From assembly GCF_016841685.1 (NCBI RefSeq), contig NZ_JAENYR010000018.1:1-56163 (forward strand): 56,163 nt of DNA, in the 5' to 3' direction. The position numbers were made by a program, and so were the translations under genes. How positions within the stretch are numbered: position 1 is the stretch's first letter; the number at the start of each line of letters is the position of its first letter. The notes under the pieces are model-generated. The model was given only the letters and a program-made list of their open reading frames with translations, was not told where the DNA came from and did not search any database. Positions 1 through 7,928 of this stretch are shown one piece after another. The DNA comes from Thiohalomonas denitrificans (GTDB lineage Bacteria > Pseudomonadota > Gammaproteobacteria > Thiohalomonadales > Thiohalomonadaceae).

Positions 1-7
1 CCCTTCC

Positions 8-96
8 CCACTCACACCTCACCACTCACCACTAGCCACACGCCACTCACCACTCGCCACTCGCCACTCACCACTCGCCACTCGCCACTCGCCACT
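8..96. repeat. Tandem heptamer repeat (CCACTCG/CCACTCA)
   Basis: A run of about twelve imperfect copies of a 7-base unit, CCACTCG or CCACTCA, with a few degenerate copies at its left side. It ends just before the stop codon of the minus-strand glycosyltransferase. There are no unique spacers, so it is a simple tandem repeat and not a CRISPR array. It may continue to the left of the window. Confidence 0.8.
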
Positions 97-101
97 AAGC
101 A

Positions 102-1115
102 TCACCCCACCATCAGGTAGTCGCGGCCCCGCCGATATCCCAGATCATGCAGGTAATCGGCGATGCGTGCCGGCGCGCCATGGTTGTTGACGAAGGAGAG
201 CACGAAAGGACGAGGAGTGCACTCTAGCCACTGCGGGGCAACGACCGGGGCATCGGCGAAGCGCTTGCCGATCTTTGTTGAGTCGATATCGATCCAGGCG
301 GCAGGTCCGAGGCCCTCTCTGATCAGTCGATCGGCACGCCGTCGGCTCTTGCGGCCGGCGCCCCAAAAGGCGAGCGGCCGGCCGCTGTAGAGGCGTGGGT
401 CACAGAGCAGATAGGCGGCACGCAGCCGGTCGAATGCATCGCGGCTGTAGTGTTCGTCGGTCCGTGTCAGCCGACCGGCGCTCTCCCGCCAGTCGAGGAG
501 CTCTTCCGGTACTTTCGCCAGCCTGCGGCCGGCGTGTACCAGGCGCAGAATGAGCTCATAATCCTCGGGGAAATTGCCGTCACGATAGCCGCCCAGGCTC
601 TGGATCGTTTCCTTGCGAAACATCACTGTGGGGTTGGCGATCGGCAGCTCGACATAGACCTCATCGGCGATCGCTTCGGGCGTCAGGCAGGCGTTTTGCC
701 AGCGGATATAGCTTTGCAAACCCTCCTGAACCGCCTCTCGGGGAAATAGCTGTACCTGTGTACCTACCAGATCGATCTCCGGATTCATCTCCAGCCACGT
801 CTTTTGCTTTCGCAGACGCTCGGGGTGCATCCGGTCATCGGCATCCATTCGGGCGATGACCGGCGCCCGGGCTGCCGCGATCCCGGCGTTCATGGCTTTC
901 ACCACCCCTGCATGGGGTCGTGGAAGCAGGCGGAGGCGCGAATCCCGGCGGGCATACTCGCGCACGACACTGGCGGAGGCATCCCGTGAGCCATCATCCA
1001 CGGCCACCAGTTCGTAATCATCGAACGTCTGAGCCCCGATGGAGTCCAGAGTTTCGGCAATAGTCGATTCGGCGTTGTAAAACGGCAGGACCACCGATAG
1101 GGCAGGGCATTTCAT
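102..1115 (-). CDS. Family 2 glycosyltransferase
   Basis: A 337-residue GT-A fold glycosyltransferase, expected to use a nucleotide-sugar donor at the cytoplasmic face of the membrane. The N-terminus starts directly with the family 2 signature (SVVLPFYNAESTI), followed by VDDGS near residue 37 and the metal-binding DADD near residue 90. The open frame extends upstream of 1115, but that part has no family similarity and overlaps the divergent gene, so the ATG at 1115 is preferred. The last ~100 residues contain a glycine motif (FWGAGRKS) resembling the Rossmann-like tail of some polysaccharide-associated enzymes. It diverges from the thioredoxin-like gene across a 48-bp gap. The acceptor cannot be read from the sequence. 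Confidence 0.85.
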   Translation of the reverse strand: MKCPALSVVLPFYNAESTIAETLDSIGAQTFDDYELVAVDDGSRDASASVVREYARRDSRLRLLPRPHAGVVKAMNAGIAAARAPVIARMDADDRMHPERLRKQKTWLEMNPEIDLVGTQVQLFPREAVQEGLQSYIRWQNACLTPEAIADEVYVELPIANPTVMFRKETIQSLGGYRDGNFPEDYELILRLVHAGRRLAKVPEELLDWRESAGRLTRTDEHYSRDAFDRLRAAYLLCDPRLYSGRPLAFWGAGRKSRRRADRLIREGLGPAAWIDIDSTKIGKRFADAPVVAPQWLECTPRPFVLSFVNNHGAPARIADYLHDLGYRRGRDYLMVG

Positions 1116-1163
1116 GGGCGGGGATGGTAACGTGAGCCGCCTTGCGGAAGAAGGGGTAGTTCG

Positions 1164-1703
1164 ATGAACGAAATGACGCGTGCACACAGGTTGGGCGGGT
1201 GGCTCAAGAGGCGCGGCCCGCGTCTCCTGGGGGAATTGCTGCTTTTGCTCGTGATTATCCTCGCCGCCGAGTGGTTCATGACCCGTGACGCCGCGCGCGG
1301 CACCGCACCGGCATTCAGCGCTCAGACTGTAGCGGGTGAGTCTTTCGATCTGCGCCAGTTTCAGGGGCAGCCCGCTCTGATCTATTTCTGGGCCACCTGG
1401 TGTCCCGTGTGTAACGCCGAAAAAGGTACCATCGATACCCTTGCCGAAGAGTACCCCGTCATCACGGTGGCCATGCAATCGGGTGAGGCCGATGCGGTCC
1501 GGGACCACCTGAAGGAGGCGGGCGTCAGCTTTCCGGCCATCGCCGATCCCAACGGCAGGCTCTCACGGGATTATGGGGTCACAGGCGTTCCCGCCTTCTT
1601 CATTCTGGATAGCCGGGGCGATGTGGCCTTTGTTGCCCGTGGCTATACCACCGGCGCAGGATTGCGCCTGCGGCTGATGCTGGCGGACCTGGTTGGGTTT
1701 TGA
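1164..1703 (+). CDS. Membrane-anchored thioredoxin-like protein (TlpA/ScsD type)
   Basis: A 179-residue protein with one hydrophobic segment at about residues 21-37 after a basic N-terminus, then a redoxin domain. The active site is WCPVC with Cys80 and Cys83, and the conserved cis-proline lies in GVPAFF. The layout matches periplasmic, inner-membrane-tethered disulfide oxidoreductases of the TlpA/ScsD group, whose role is thiol-disulfide exchange in the periplasm. It stands alone, divergent from the glycosyltransferase, so its partner (for example a DsbD-type reductant) is not visible here. Confidence 0.85.
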   Translation: MNEMTRAHRLGGWLKRRGPRLLGELLLLLVIILAAEWFMTRDAARGTAPAFSAQTVAGESFDLRQFQGQPALIYFWATWCPVCNAEKGTIDTLAEEYPVITVAMQSGEADAVRDHLKEAGVSFPAIADPNGRLSRDYGVTGVPAFFILDSRGDVAFVARGYTTGAGLRLRLMLADLVGF

Positions 1704-1784
1704 CAGGCCCTTTCGCAGGCGCGCCGGCGCGCCGCGGACGCGTGGCGTGCATCGGATATCGCGGCTTCCGCCGCTCCTGCGGGG

Positions 1785-3260
1785 CTACCCCAATGCCCGC
1801 TCCAGCCGTTCACAGTACACCTTGAGGGCCTTGATGCGGGCGTAGCGTTTGTCATTGCCCTCGACCAGGATCCACGGGGCGTATTCCGTGCTGGTCCGTT
1901 CCACCATATCGGCTACGGCGTGCTCGTAGGCTTCCCACTTTTCGCGGTTGCGGTAATCCTCTTCGGTGATCTTGTACCGCTTCCACGGCACCCTCTCGCG
2001 CTTCTGAAAGCGGCGCCACTGCTCCTCCTTGCTGATGTGTAACCAGTACTTTGTGATAACCGTACCGAATTCGGCAAGCTGCTCTTCGAAGTCATTGATC
2101 TCCGCGTAGGCGCGCAGCCATTCGTCGCGCCGCGCAAACCCCTCGATGCGCTCCACCAGCACCCGGCCATACCAGCTTCGGTCATAGATGGTGATGGCGC
2201 CCGCACGCGGAATGTGTCGCCAGAAGCGCCACAGATAATGGTGGGCACGCTCTTCGTCGGTGGGTGGGCCGACCGATATGGCCCGGTAGTTGCGCGCATC
2301 GAGGGCGGGAACGATGCGGCGGATGACCCCTCCCTTGCCGCCGGCATCCCAGCCCTCGAAGACGAGAATAGAGGAGATCTTCTTCTCTCTGGCAGCCCTG
2401 GCCAGACGGCCCAGGCGGCTCTGGTATTTCTGCAGCTCCGCCTTGTAGCTCTTTTTGGAAAGGCTCTTGGCGAGATCCAGTTGACCCAGGAGATCGTGGG
2501 TGCGGGAGGCCATCGGTTGGTGGTGTGGCTTATCCACCGGCGCGAGCCTCCAGTGCCGGTCTCGCGCCAGATGCTTTTCGATTCGTTCGAGGATGTGCTC
2601 GCCGACCTGCAGATGCCGATAGCGCTCATCGACCCCCTCGACCGGCGTCCAGGGGACCTCGTCGGTGCCGGTCTCGTGAAGCACGTGTTCGGCGATCGAG
2701 CGGAAGCGGTCGTAGAGCTTAAGGTGTTCCTTGTCCTGTCTGGTGACCCGCCAGGCGGTGTCCGGGTTCGATTCCAGCGCTTTCAGGCGCTTCTTCTGAT
2801 CCTTTTTCGACAGGTGCAGCCAGAACTTGATAATCAGGGCCCCGTCGTCGACCAAGGTCTTTTCGAAGGTCCTGATGCGGGTGAGCCGAGCGTCGAGAGC
2901 GGCCCTGGTGATGTCGTTCCCGATCCGGCGCGCGATGGGATCGCTGTACCAGGAGCCGACGTAGAGGCCGATGCCCCCCTTCCGGGGAATAGCGCGCCAG
3001 AATCGCCAGTAATCGGGCCGCTCCCGCTCCTCATCGCTTTTTGCTCCAAATGCGAAGGTACGGAGAACACGCGGGTCCATCCACTCGTTCAGCATATTGA
3101 CGGTGTCGCCTTTACCGGCACCGTCTACGCCGGAAACCAGGATCAATACCGGAATCCCGGCCTCCCGCACTGCCTGCTGGGCCTGCAGCAGTCGAACCCG
3201 CAGCTCCGGCTCACGCTTCCTGAATTCGTCTTTGGTGATCTTGTTGCCCAACTGGGCCAT
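1785..3260 (-). CDS. pap: Polyphosphate:AMP phosphotransferase (tandem PPK2)
   Basis: A 491-residue protein made of two consecutive PPK2 domains. Each has its own Walker A motif: GVDGAGKGD at residues 44-52 and GWDAGGKGG near residue 303. Each also has a later lid/Walker B region (SWYSDP, and DRSWYGR in the second half). Two-domain PPK2 proteins of this length are polyphosphate:AMP phosphotransferases, which use polyphosphate to make ADP from AMP in the cytoplasm. It is a single gene. No ppk1 or ppx is nearby. Confidence 0.9.
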   Translation of the reverse strand: MAQLGNKITKDEFRKREPELRVRLLQAQQAVREAGIPVLILVSGVDGAGKGDTVNMLNEWMDPRVLRTFAFGAKSDEERERPDYWRFWRAIPRKGGIGLYVGSWYSDPIARRIGNDITRAALDARLTRIRTFEKTLVDDGALIIKFWLHLSKKDQKKRLKALESNPDTAWRVTRQDKEHLKLYDRFRSIAEHVLHETGTDEVPWTPVEGVDERYRHLQVGEHILERIEKHLARDRHWRLAPVDKPHHQPMASRTHDLLGQLDLAKSLSKKSYKAELQKYQSRLGRLARAAREKKISSILVFEGWDAGGKGGVIRRIVPALDARNYRAISVGPPTDEERAHHYLWRFWRHIPRAGAITIYDRSWYGRVLVERIEGFARRDEWLRAYAEINDFEEQLAEFGTVITKYWLHISKEEQWRRFQKRERVPWKRYKITEEDYRNREKWEAYEHAVADMVERTSTEYAPWILVEGNDKRYARIKALKVYCERLERALG

Positions 3261-3482
3261 GCGAACCGGCCTGTTTCTTTGAAGATACTGATACCCTAGG
3301 GGTTATGTGGCCCGACAGGAAGAGCCGTTTTGGGAAAGAGAGTGGAATACCTCCCTGATAACCTGTTTGAAAGAGTGCGGGCAGCGTTTAATGGTTAGGG
3401 TAATCGCCAATTTTGCTGTGGCGGAGAGGATGCCCCCTATGGCAACATTACCGTGGTTAGGAAGCTAAAAGGAGTCATCCCG

Positions 3483-3875
3483 ATGAAAACAATGATAAAA
3501 GTGCTCACCATCGCTTTGGTGGTTGGCATGGCCGCCGGATGCCGTACCGCGCCGGTGTACGACATCGATGATGCACCGGTGGTTGCGTCCACTGACAAGC
3601 AACTTAGCGCTGAACAGGTGAAAAAGGCAATCTTCCGTGCCGGAGGGGGGCTCGGCTGGGTAATGAAGGATAGCGGCAACAACCATCTCGAGGGGACACT
3701 GCGTCTGCGCAAGCATATGGCCCAGGTCGACATCCGGTATTCGCCGAAATCCTACTCCATTCAGTACAAGGATAGCCAAGAGCTGAGATACGACGGTGAG
3801 AAGATCCACCAGAATTACAACGGCTGGATTCAGCGCCTGCAGCAGCGCATCCAGGCCGAGATCAGCATGCTTTAG
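3483..3875 (+). CDS. Small predicted lipoprotein
   Basis: A 130-residue protein with a lipoprotein signal peptide: basic start, hydrophobic core and lipobox GMAAGC with the acylated Cys at residue 20. The ATG at 3483 is chosen over an upstream start because it follows an AAAGGAG ribosome binding site and gives a proper signal peptide. The mature part is soluble and ends in a YNGWIQRLQQRI helix. I recognise this as a conserved type of proteobacterial small lipoprotein but cannot name a function. It is a single transcription unit closed by the terminator at 3914. Confidence 0.8.
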   Translation: MKTMIKVLTIALVVGMAAGCRTAPVYDIDDAPVVASTDKQLSAEQVKKAIFRAGGGLGWVMKDSGNNHLEGTLRLRKHMAQVDIRYSPKSYSIQYKDSQELRYDGEKIHQNYNGWIQRLQQRIQAEISML

Positions 3876-3913
3876 GTGTCGTCAGTCGGAAGCAAGCAGA
3901 GTGGTTGTGCCAA

Positions 3914-3948
3914 TGCCGGTCAGTTGATGCTGACCGGCACGGCTTTTT
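3914..3948 (+). terminator. Rho-independent terminator of the small lipoprotein gene
   Basis: A perfect 10-bp stem (TGCCGGTCAG / CTGACCGGCA) with a 6-base loop, followed by CGGC and five Ts. It lies 38 bp downstream of the lipoprotein stop codon. Confidence 0.85.
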
Positions 3949-4008
3949 GGGGCTGGGGAGTCGTGACTCGCCCGGTTCCGAGGGCAGGTCTAGTTCTCAT
4001 CGGTTTCT

Positions 4009-4761
4009 TTATCGCGGTCTTGTCTTTAATGCCTGCCACAGCCCCCTCGGATAAAAGCCCCAGCGGAACAGTTTACCTGCCACCATCAGCACGATTCGGG
4101 TAATGTCGGCGACCGGCCGGAAGTGGCTCTTTCGAGCCCCATGCCGGTAGATGGAAGCGATGGGCGTCGCCTCACAACCGAAGCCCTGGCGCAGTGCCTC
4201 GATGATGATTTCGCTCTCGAAGACGAAACCGTGCGTGCGGTCGTGGTTGATTGTTACGGCCTCAATCAGCTTGGCGGGATAGAGACGAAAGCCGGATTGC
4301 GAATCCTGTACCCAGCGGCCGCCGGCCCAGGAGATCCAGAAATCGGCAAAGCGATTGGCAAAAAGTCGGGCCTTCGGGGCATTCTCGATATCGAGCAACC
4401 GGGCGGCAATGGCCAGGGCGTCCGGATGACGCCTTGCAGTGGCAAGCAACGATGGGATGTCCTCCGGACGGTGTTGCCCGTCTCCATCGAGGGTGATGAC
4501 CGCCCGGGCGCCATCGGATACGGCGCAGTTCAGGCCGTGCGATAAGGTTGCTGCCTTGCCGCTATTGTGCTCGTTGCGAAGCAGCACCACGGGCAGTCCC
4601 TGCAGCTTTTCCACTGTGCCATCGGTCGAGCCGTCATCGACCACGATGACCCAGGGGAGTTGCGCAAGCGCCCGCTCGGCAACGTCCCGGATGGTGGCCT
4701 CTTCGTTGTACGCCGGAATGACAACAGCGGTGTCGGATGAGGGCTCGGCTTTCACGCTCAC
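4009..4761 (-). CDS. APE-cluster family 2 glycosyltransferase
   Basis: A 250-residue dolichyl-phosphate-mannose-synthase-like glycosyltransferase. It shows VIPAYNEE near the N-terminus, VDDGSTDGT, and the metal-binding LDGDGQH motif. A short C-terminal membrane-associated region follows (VLMVAGKLFRWGF). It is the last gene of the minus-strand pigment operon and its start overlaps the ketoreductase stop by 4 bp (ATGA), so translation is probably coupled. Aryl polyene clusters commonly carry such an enzyme, and it could add a sugar or similar head group to the polyene lipid. Its acceptor is unknown. Confidence 0.85.
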   Translation of the reverse strand: MSVKAEPSSDTAVVIPAYNEEATIRDVAERALAQLPWVIVVDDGSTDGTVEKLQGLPVVLLRNEHNSGKAATLSHGLNCAVSDGARAVITLDGDGQHRPEDIPSLLATARRHPDALAIAARLLDIENAPKARLFANRFADFWISWAGGRWVQDSQSGFRLYPAKLIEAVTINHDRTHGFVFESEIIIEALRQGFGCEATPIASIYRHGARKSHFRPVADITRIVLMVAGKLFRWGFYPRGLWQALKTRPR

Positions 4762-5477
4762 CCCATGGCTCCGTTGATGGAGATAATCTGGCCGGAGATG
4801 TAGCCCGCCCGATTCGAGGCCAGGAACGCCACCAAATCTGCCACCTCTTCCGGTGTTCCTGCACGCTGCATGGGTACGATCTGTTTGATCCTCTCCGGAG
4901 GGAAAAGGTCTTCAGTCATGGGAGAGGTGATAACCCCGGGCGCAACCACATTGGCGGTGATTCCTCGGGAGGCAAGTTCGAGCGCCAGTGATTTGGTGGC
5001 GCCCTGAACTCCCGCCTTGGCGGCTGCGTAGTTCGCCTGACCCCGGTTGCCAAGTACGCCGGCCACCGAAGAGAGGCTGATTATCCGGCCCCAGCGGGTG
5101 CGTGCCATGGGCAGAAGAAGTGGCTGGGTGACGCTGTAGAAACCATTCAGTGAAACGTCCACCACCCGACGCCACTGTTCCGGACTCATGCCGGCCAGCA
5201 GCGCATCATCGTGAATGCCGGCATTGTTGATGACCACCTGGATCGGCCCGGACTCAAGGGCCGCCTGCAGACGGATCCGCGCCGATTCGGTATCGCAGAC
5301 GTCGAAACCGATCGCCTCGGCCGAACCTCCCGCCTCGCGGATCTCTTCCACGACCGCGTCGGCCGCTTCGGGGCGCGAATTGGCATGGACCAGCACGTGT
5401 AGCCGCTGTTCGGCCAAGCGCCGGCAGATGGCGGAGCCGATACTGCCGCTACCGCCCGTGACCAGGGCTCGTTTCAT
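4758..5477 (-). CDS. 3-oxoacyl-ACP reductase, FabG-like (ApeQ-like)
   Basis: A 239-residue short-chain dehydrogenase/reductase. The NADP-binding motif VTGGSGSIG is at the N-terminus, NNAG is present, and the catalytic Ser-Tyr-Lys set is visible in SLSSVAG and YAAAKAG. It ends with the FabG-type YISGQIISINGAMG tail. In aryl polyene synthesis the ketoreductase reduces each beta-keto intermediate on the ACP before dehydration. It overlaps the genes on both sides by 4 bp. It is the only ketoreductase recognised in the locus. Confidence 0.9.
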   Translation of the reverse strand: MKRALVTGGSGSIGSAICRRLAEQRLHVLVHANSRPEAADAVVEEIREAGGSAEAIGFDVCDTESARIRLQAALESGPIQVVINNAGIHDDALLAGMSPEQWRRVVDVSLNGFYSVTQPLLLPMARTRWGRIISLSSVAGVLGNRGQANYAAAKAGVQGATKSLALELASRGITANVVAPGVITSPMTEDLFPPERIKQIVPMQRAGTPEEVADLVAFLASNRAGYISGQIISINGAMG

Positions 5478-5908
5478 TGCGCTTCCCTTGGTTGGTGAAC
5501 CACCAGTGCCTTTCCTTCCAGCAGCAGTTTTGCGTCGGAACTGACGGTGAAGGCGTACAGGAAGGCGAATTCGTCGCCACCCTCCCGTTGCGCTTCAATC
5601 GTCAGCGGCTCCGCAGTCTCATCGAGCCTCTCGGCATGTAGCCGGATCTGACGGAGCGCCGCGATATAGCCCACCTTCGGCGGCTCATTCCCTGCACTGC
5701 GCAGCGCTCCGTGCACCGCCATCGCCTGGGCGGCGTACTCGACACCGCAGACGGCCGGCAGGCCCTCCTCATTCCGTAACGGGTTGTCTGTCAGGCGGTG
5801 GGTGGCGCTGCGGCAAACGATACGGGCATCATCCCAATGCACCACCTCGTCAAGCAGGCACATGGTGCCCGCGTGGGGTATCGAGGCGCAGAGTTCATCT
5901 CTGGTCAT
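5474..5908 (-). CDS. Hotdog-fold dehydratase (ApeP-like)
   Basis: A 144-residue FabZ/FabA-related 3-hydroxyacyl-ACP dehydratase. The N-terminal PHAGTMCLLDEV segment carries the catalytic His (residue 12), and GVEYAAQAMA carries the acidic partner. This is the shorter dehydratase form typical of aryl polyene clusters. It would dehydrate the hydroxy intermediate to build the conjugated polyene. It overlaps both neighbours by 4 bp. A second hotdog protein is encoded at 12236-12529. Confidence 0.87.
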   Translation of the reverse strand: MTRDELCASIPHAGTMCLLDEVVHWDDARIVCRSATHRLTDNPLRNEEGLPAVCGVEYAAQAMAVHGALRSAGNEPPKVGYIAALRQIRLHAERLDETAEPLTIEAQREGGDEFAFLYAFTVSSDAKLLLEGKALVVHQPREAQ

Positions 5909-6699
5909 GGCCGATACTCGACGCCGAGGCGGTGAGTTTCGCCGTGCCCGACGACAATCCTGGTCGCCTCCCGCCGGGCCAGGCCCGCCAGAAGTGGCAG
6001 TATTTGGGCCGCCGGATTGTCGCTGCGCAGTGTTTCCAGGGCGCTATCCGTCATGGTCGAAACCGGCGCATCGGATGCGGCAAACCGGACGTCGATACTG
6101 CCAAGCCCGGAGTCGGTCGGCTGCGGCGTCAGTACCAGTGCGGCGGCGAAGGGATACTTCATGGGACGCTTTTCGTTAAGCGGATCCGGAAAAGGCAGGT
6201 CGTAGAGCGCCAGCAGGACCGGGATCTCCTCGCCAATCACCTGGGCCGACGCAGCCATCAGGGCGGCGGCAAAGGTGGCGTCGTATCCCGCCAGGCTGGT
6301 CGAGGGTGTGCGGGCGCCGGTAGCGATGGACCAATAGCCGGCGGGCGCGTTGTGTACGGAGTTGTGAAAACGGGTGGGTGAAACCATCCGCATCGGCGAG
6401 GCGAGCGCCTCGCAGATCTGATCGGCGATATCGCCATCACCGTTGGCCGAGGCGAAGATGACCGCCATCTTCTCCGTGGCCGGCCCCCGGGCCGACACCG
6501 CCTCTTCCGAGACGTGTACCGCCAACCGGGTGCTTTTGCTGCTGCGGCGCCGTTCGGTTGCCGGCAGCACCTCCGGTGCATAGCGCCTCATTGCCTCTGG
6601 TTGGTAGGGCGATTTACCACAGAGGACCGCAGCAGCGTCTTCCCAGCCGTCGAGGCCTGGTGCCGCGATTGCCGCCGATGCGATATGCACGGTCAACAT
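5905..6699 (-). CDS. Chain-length-factor-like ketosynthase partner (ApeC-like)
   Basis: A 264-residue beta-ketoacyl-synthase-like protein without the catalytic Cys. Where a ketosynthase has TACSS, this has SVHNAPAGYWSIATG, the hallmark of the short Ketoacyl-synt_2 / chain-length-factor family. The ATG at 6699 overlaps the ketosynthase stop by 7 bp, and the longer upstream frame is only a shadow of the ketosynthase gene. By analogy with ApeO:ApeC it should dimerise with the ketosynthase just upstream and set chain length. A second protein of this kind lies at 20531-21415. Confidence 0.85.
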   Translation of the reverse strand: MLTVHIASAAIAAPGLDGWEDAAAVLCGKSPYQPEAMRRYAPEVLPATERRRSSKSTRLAVHVSEEAVSARGPATEKMAVIFASANGDGDIADQICEALASPMRMVSPTRFHNSVHNAPAGYWSIATGARTPSTSLAGYDATFAAALMAASAQVIGEEIPVLLALYDLPFPDPLNEKRPMKYPFAAALVLTPQPTDSGLGSIDVRFAASDAPVSTMTDSALETLRSDNPAAQILPLLAGLARREATRIVVGHGETHRLGVEYRP

Positions 6700-7871
6700 G
6701 AAAATTGGCCCAGCAGCAGGCTGCAGTTGTTGCCGCCGAATCCGAACGAGTTGGTCATCACCCGCTCGACCCTCCGTTTTTCGTTCTCCAGGAGCAGGCG
6801 GCTCTTGAGGGCCGGGTCTTTTTCGCCGGTGTTGAGCGTTCCGGGCAGGAAGCCCCGCTCGATAGCCATGGCGGAGATTATCGCTTCGGTGATTCCGGCC
6901 GCCCCCAGCGTGTGGCCGGTCCACCCCTTGGTGGAACTGCAGGGGACGTCGCCGAGTATCGAGCTGACGGCGGTATCCTCTGCGCTGTCATTGATCTGTG
7001 TGGCCGTACCGTGGAGATTCACGTAGTCCACCGCGTTCCCATCCATGCCGGCCCGGGCCAGTGCCGCCTTCATCGCAAGTGCGGCGCCGGCACCTTCCGG
7101 GTGGGGCGTGGACATGTGGTGGGCATCGCTGCTTTCGCCATATCCGAGCAGCGCCACTCCGTCGCGTTTGGGCCGCTCGAGCAGTACGAATCCTGCTGCT
7201 TCGCCGATGGAGATGCCGCTGCGGTCCGGCGCAAAGGGACGGCAGGCACTGGTCGAAACCAGCTCCAGGGAGTTGAACCCGTACAGGGTGGTCAGGCAGA
7301 GGCTGTCGACACCGCCGACTACCGCCGCGTCGCAAAAACCCGCACTAATGAAACGGCGGGCATCGGCGAATACCTTGGCGCTTGAAGAGCAGGCCGTGGA
7401 GACGGCGAAGGCCGGTCCGTCCAGGTCCAGATAACGTCGCACGAAATCGGTTATCGAGAAAAGATCATGACTGTGGCGGTAGCTGTAGCTGGCCGGCAGT
7501 CGTCCCTCCGCATCCCGGCGCTGGTAGGCCAGCTCGGTCTCGAGAATACCCGATGTACTGGTGCCGATGAACACGCCGATGCGGTCGCTCCCGTAACGGG
7601 CGCGTGCCTCCGATACCGCTGCGGCAAAGCCATCAAGAGCGAGCGCCCGTTCGGCGAGTCGGTTGTTGCGGCAGTCGAAGGCCGACAGCGCGGCGCTGAC
7701 CGGCGACTCCTCCAGGCCGTCGACCCGTCCGATCCATGTATTCAGGTCCGAGTGCTCGAAATCGTTGCTGCGCAGGCCGCCGCGGCGTTGGAGCAGCGCA
7801 TCGCACAGATCGGCGCTCCCTTCTCCGGCGGCGCTGAGGGTGGTGTAGGCGGTAAAAAGCAGTGGTTTCAT
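6693..7871 (-). CDS. Beta-ketoacyl-ACP synthase (ApeO-like)
   Basis: A 392-residue FabF/KAS II-type condensing enzyme with an intact triad: Cys161 in STACSSS, His287 in LHGTATQ and His320 in TGHTLGAAG. It is followed directly by its chain-length-factor-like partner, which points to a KS:CLF heterodimer doing the repeated malonyl condensations of polyene synthesis. The ATG at 7871 gives the normal family N-terminus. It lies 57 bp downstream of the exporter gene in the same operon. Confidence 0.9.
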   Translation of the reverse strand: MKPLLFTAYTTLSAAGEGSADLCDALLQRRGGLRSNDFEHSDLNTWIGRVDGLEESPVSAALSAFDCRNNRLAERALALDGFAAAVSEARARYGSDRIGVFIGTSTSGILETELAYQRRDAEGRLPASYSYRHSHDLFSITDFVRRYLDLDGPAFAVSTACSSSAKVFADARRFISAGFCDAAVVGGVDSLCLTTLYGFNSLELVSTSACRPFAPDRSGISIGEAAGFVLLERPKRDGVALLGYGESSDAHHMSTPHPEGAGAALAMKAALARAGMDGNAVDYVNLHGTATQINDSAEDTAVSSILGDVPCSSTKGWTGHTLGAAGITEAIISAMAIERGFLPGTLNTGEKDPALKSRLLLENEKRRVERVMTNSFGFGGNNCSLLLGQFSC

Positions 7872-7928
7872 CGTACAGAGTGAAGCCAGAAATATTCGCT
7901 ACACCGGCGATTCAGTGCAGGCGATAAT

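Noticed and set aside
8-96. Possible CRISPR array
   Set aside because: The repeat unit is 7 bp with no unique spacers and no cas genes are present.
1116-1508. N-terminal extension of the glycosyltransferase frame
   Set aside because: The extension is unlike any glycosyltransferase, overlaps the divergent thioredoxin-like gene and is not needed. The ATG at 1115 gives the full family N-terminus.
3876-4103. A 75-codon plus-strand frame after the small lipoprotein gene
   Set aside because: It spans the rho-independent terminator and overlaps the 3' end of the minus-strand glycosyltransferase gene.
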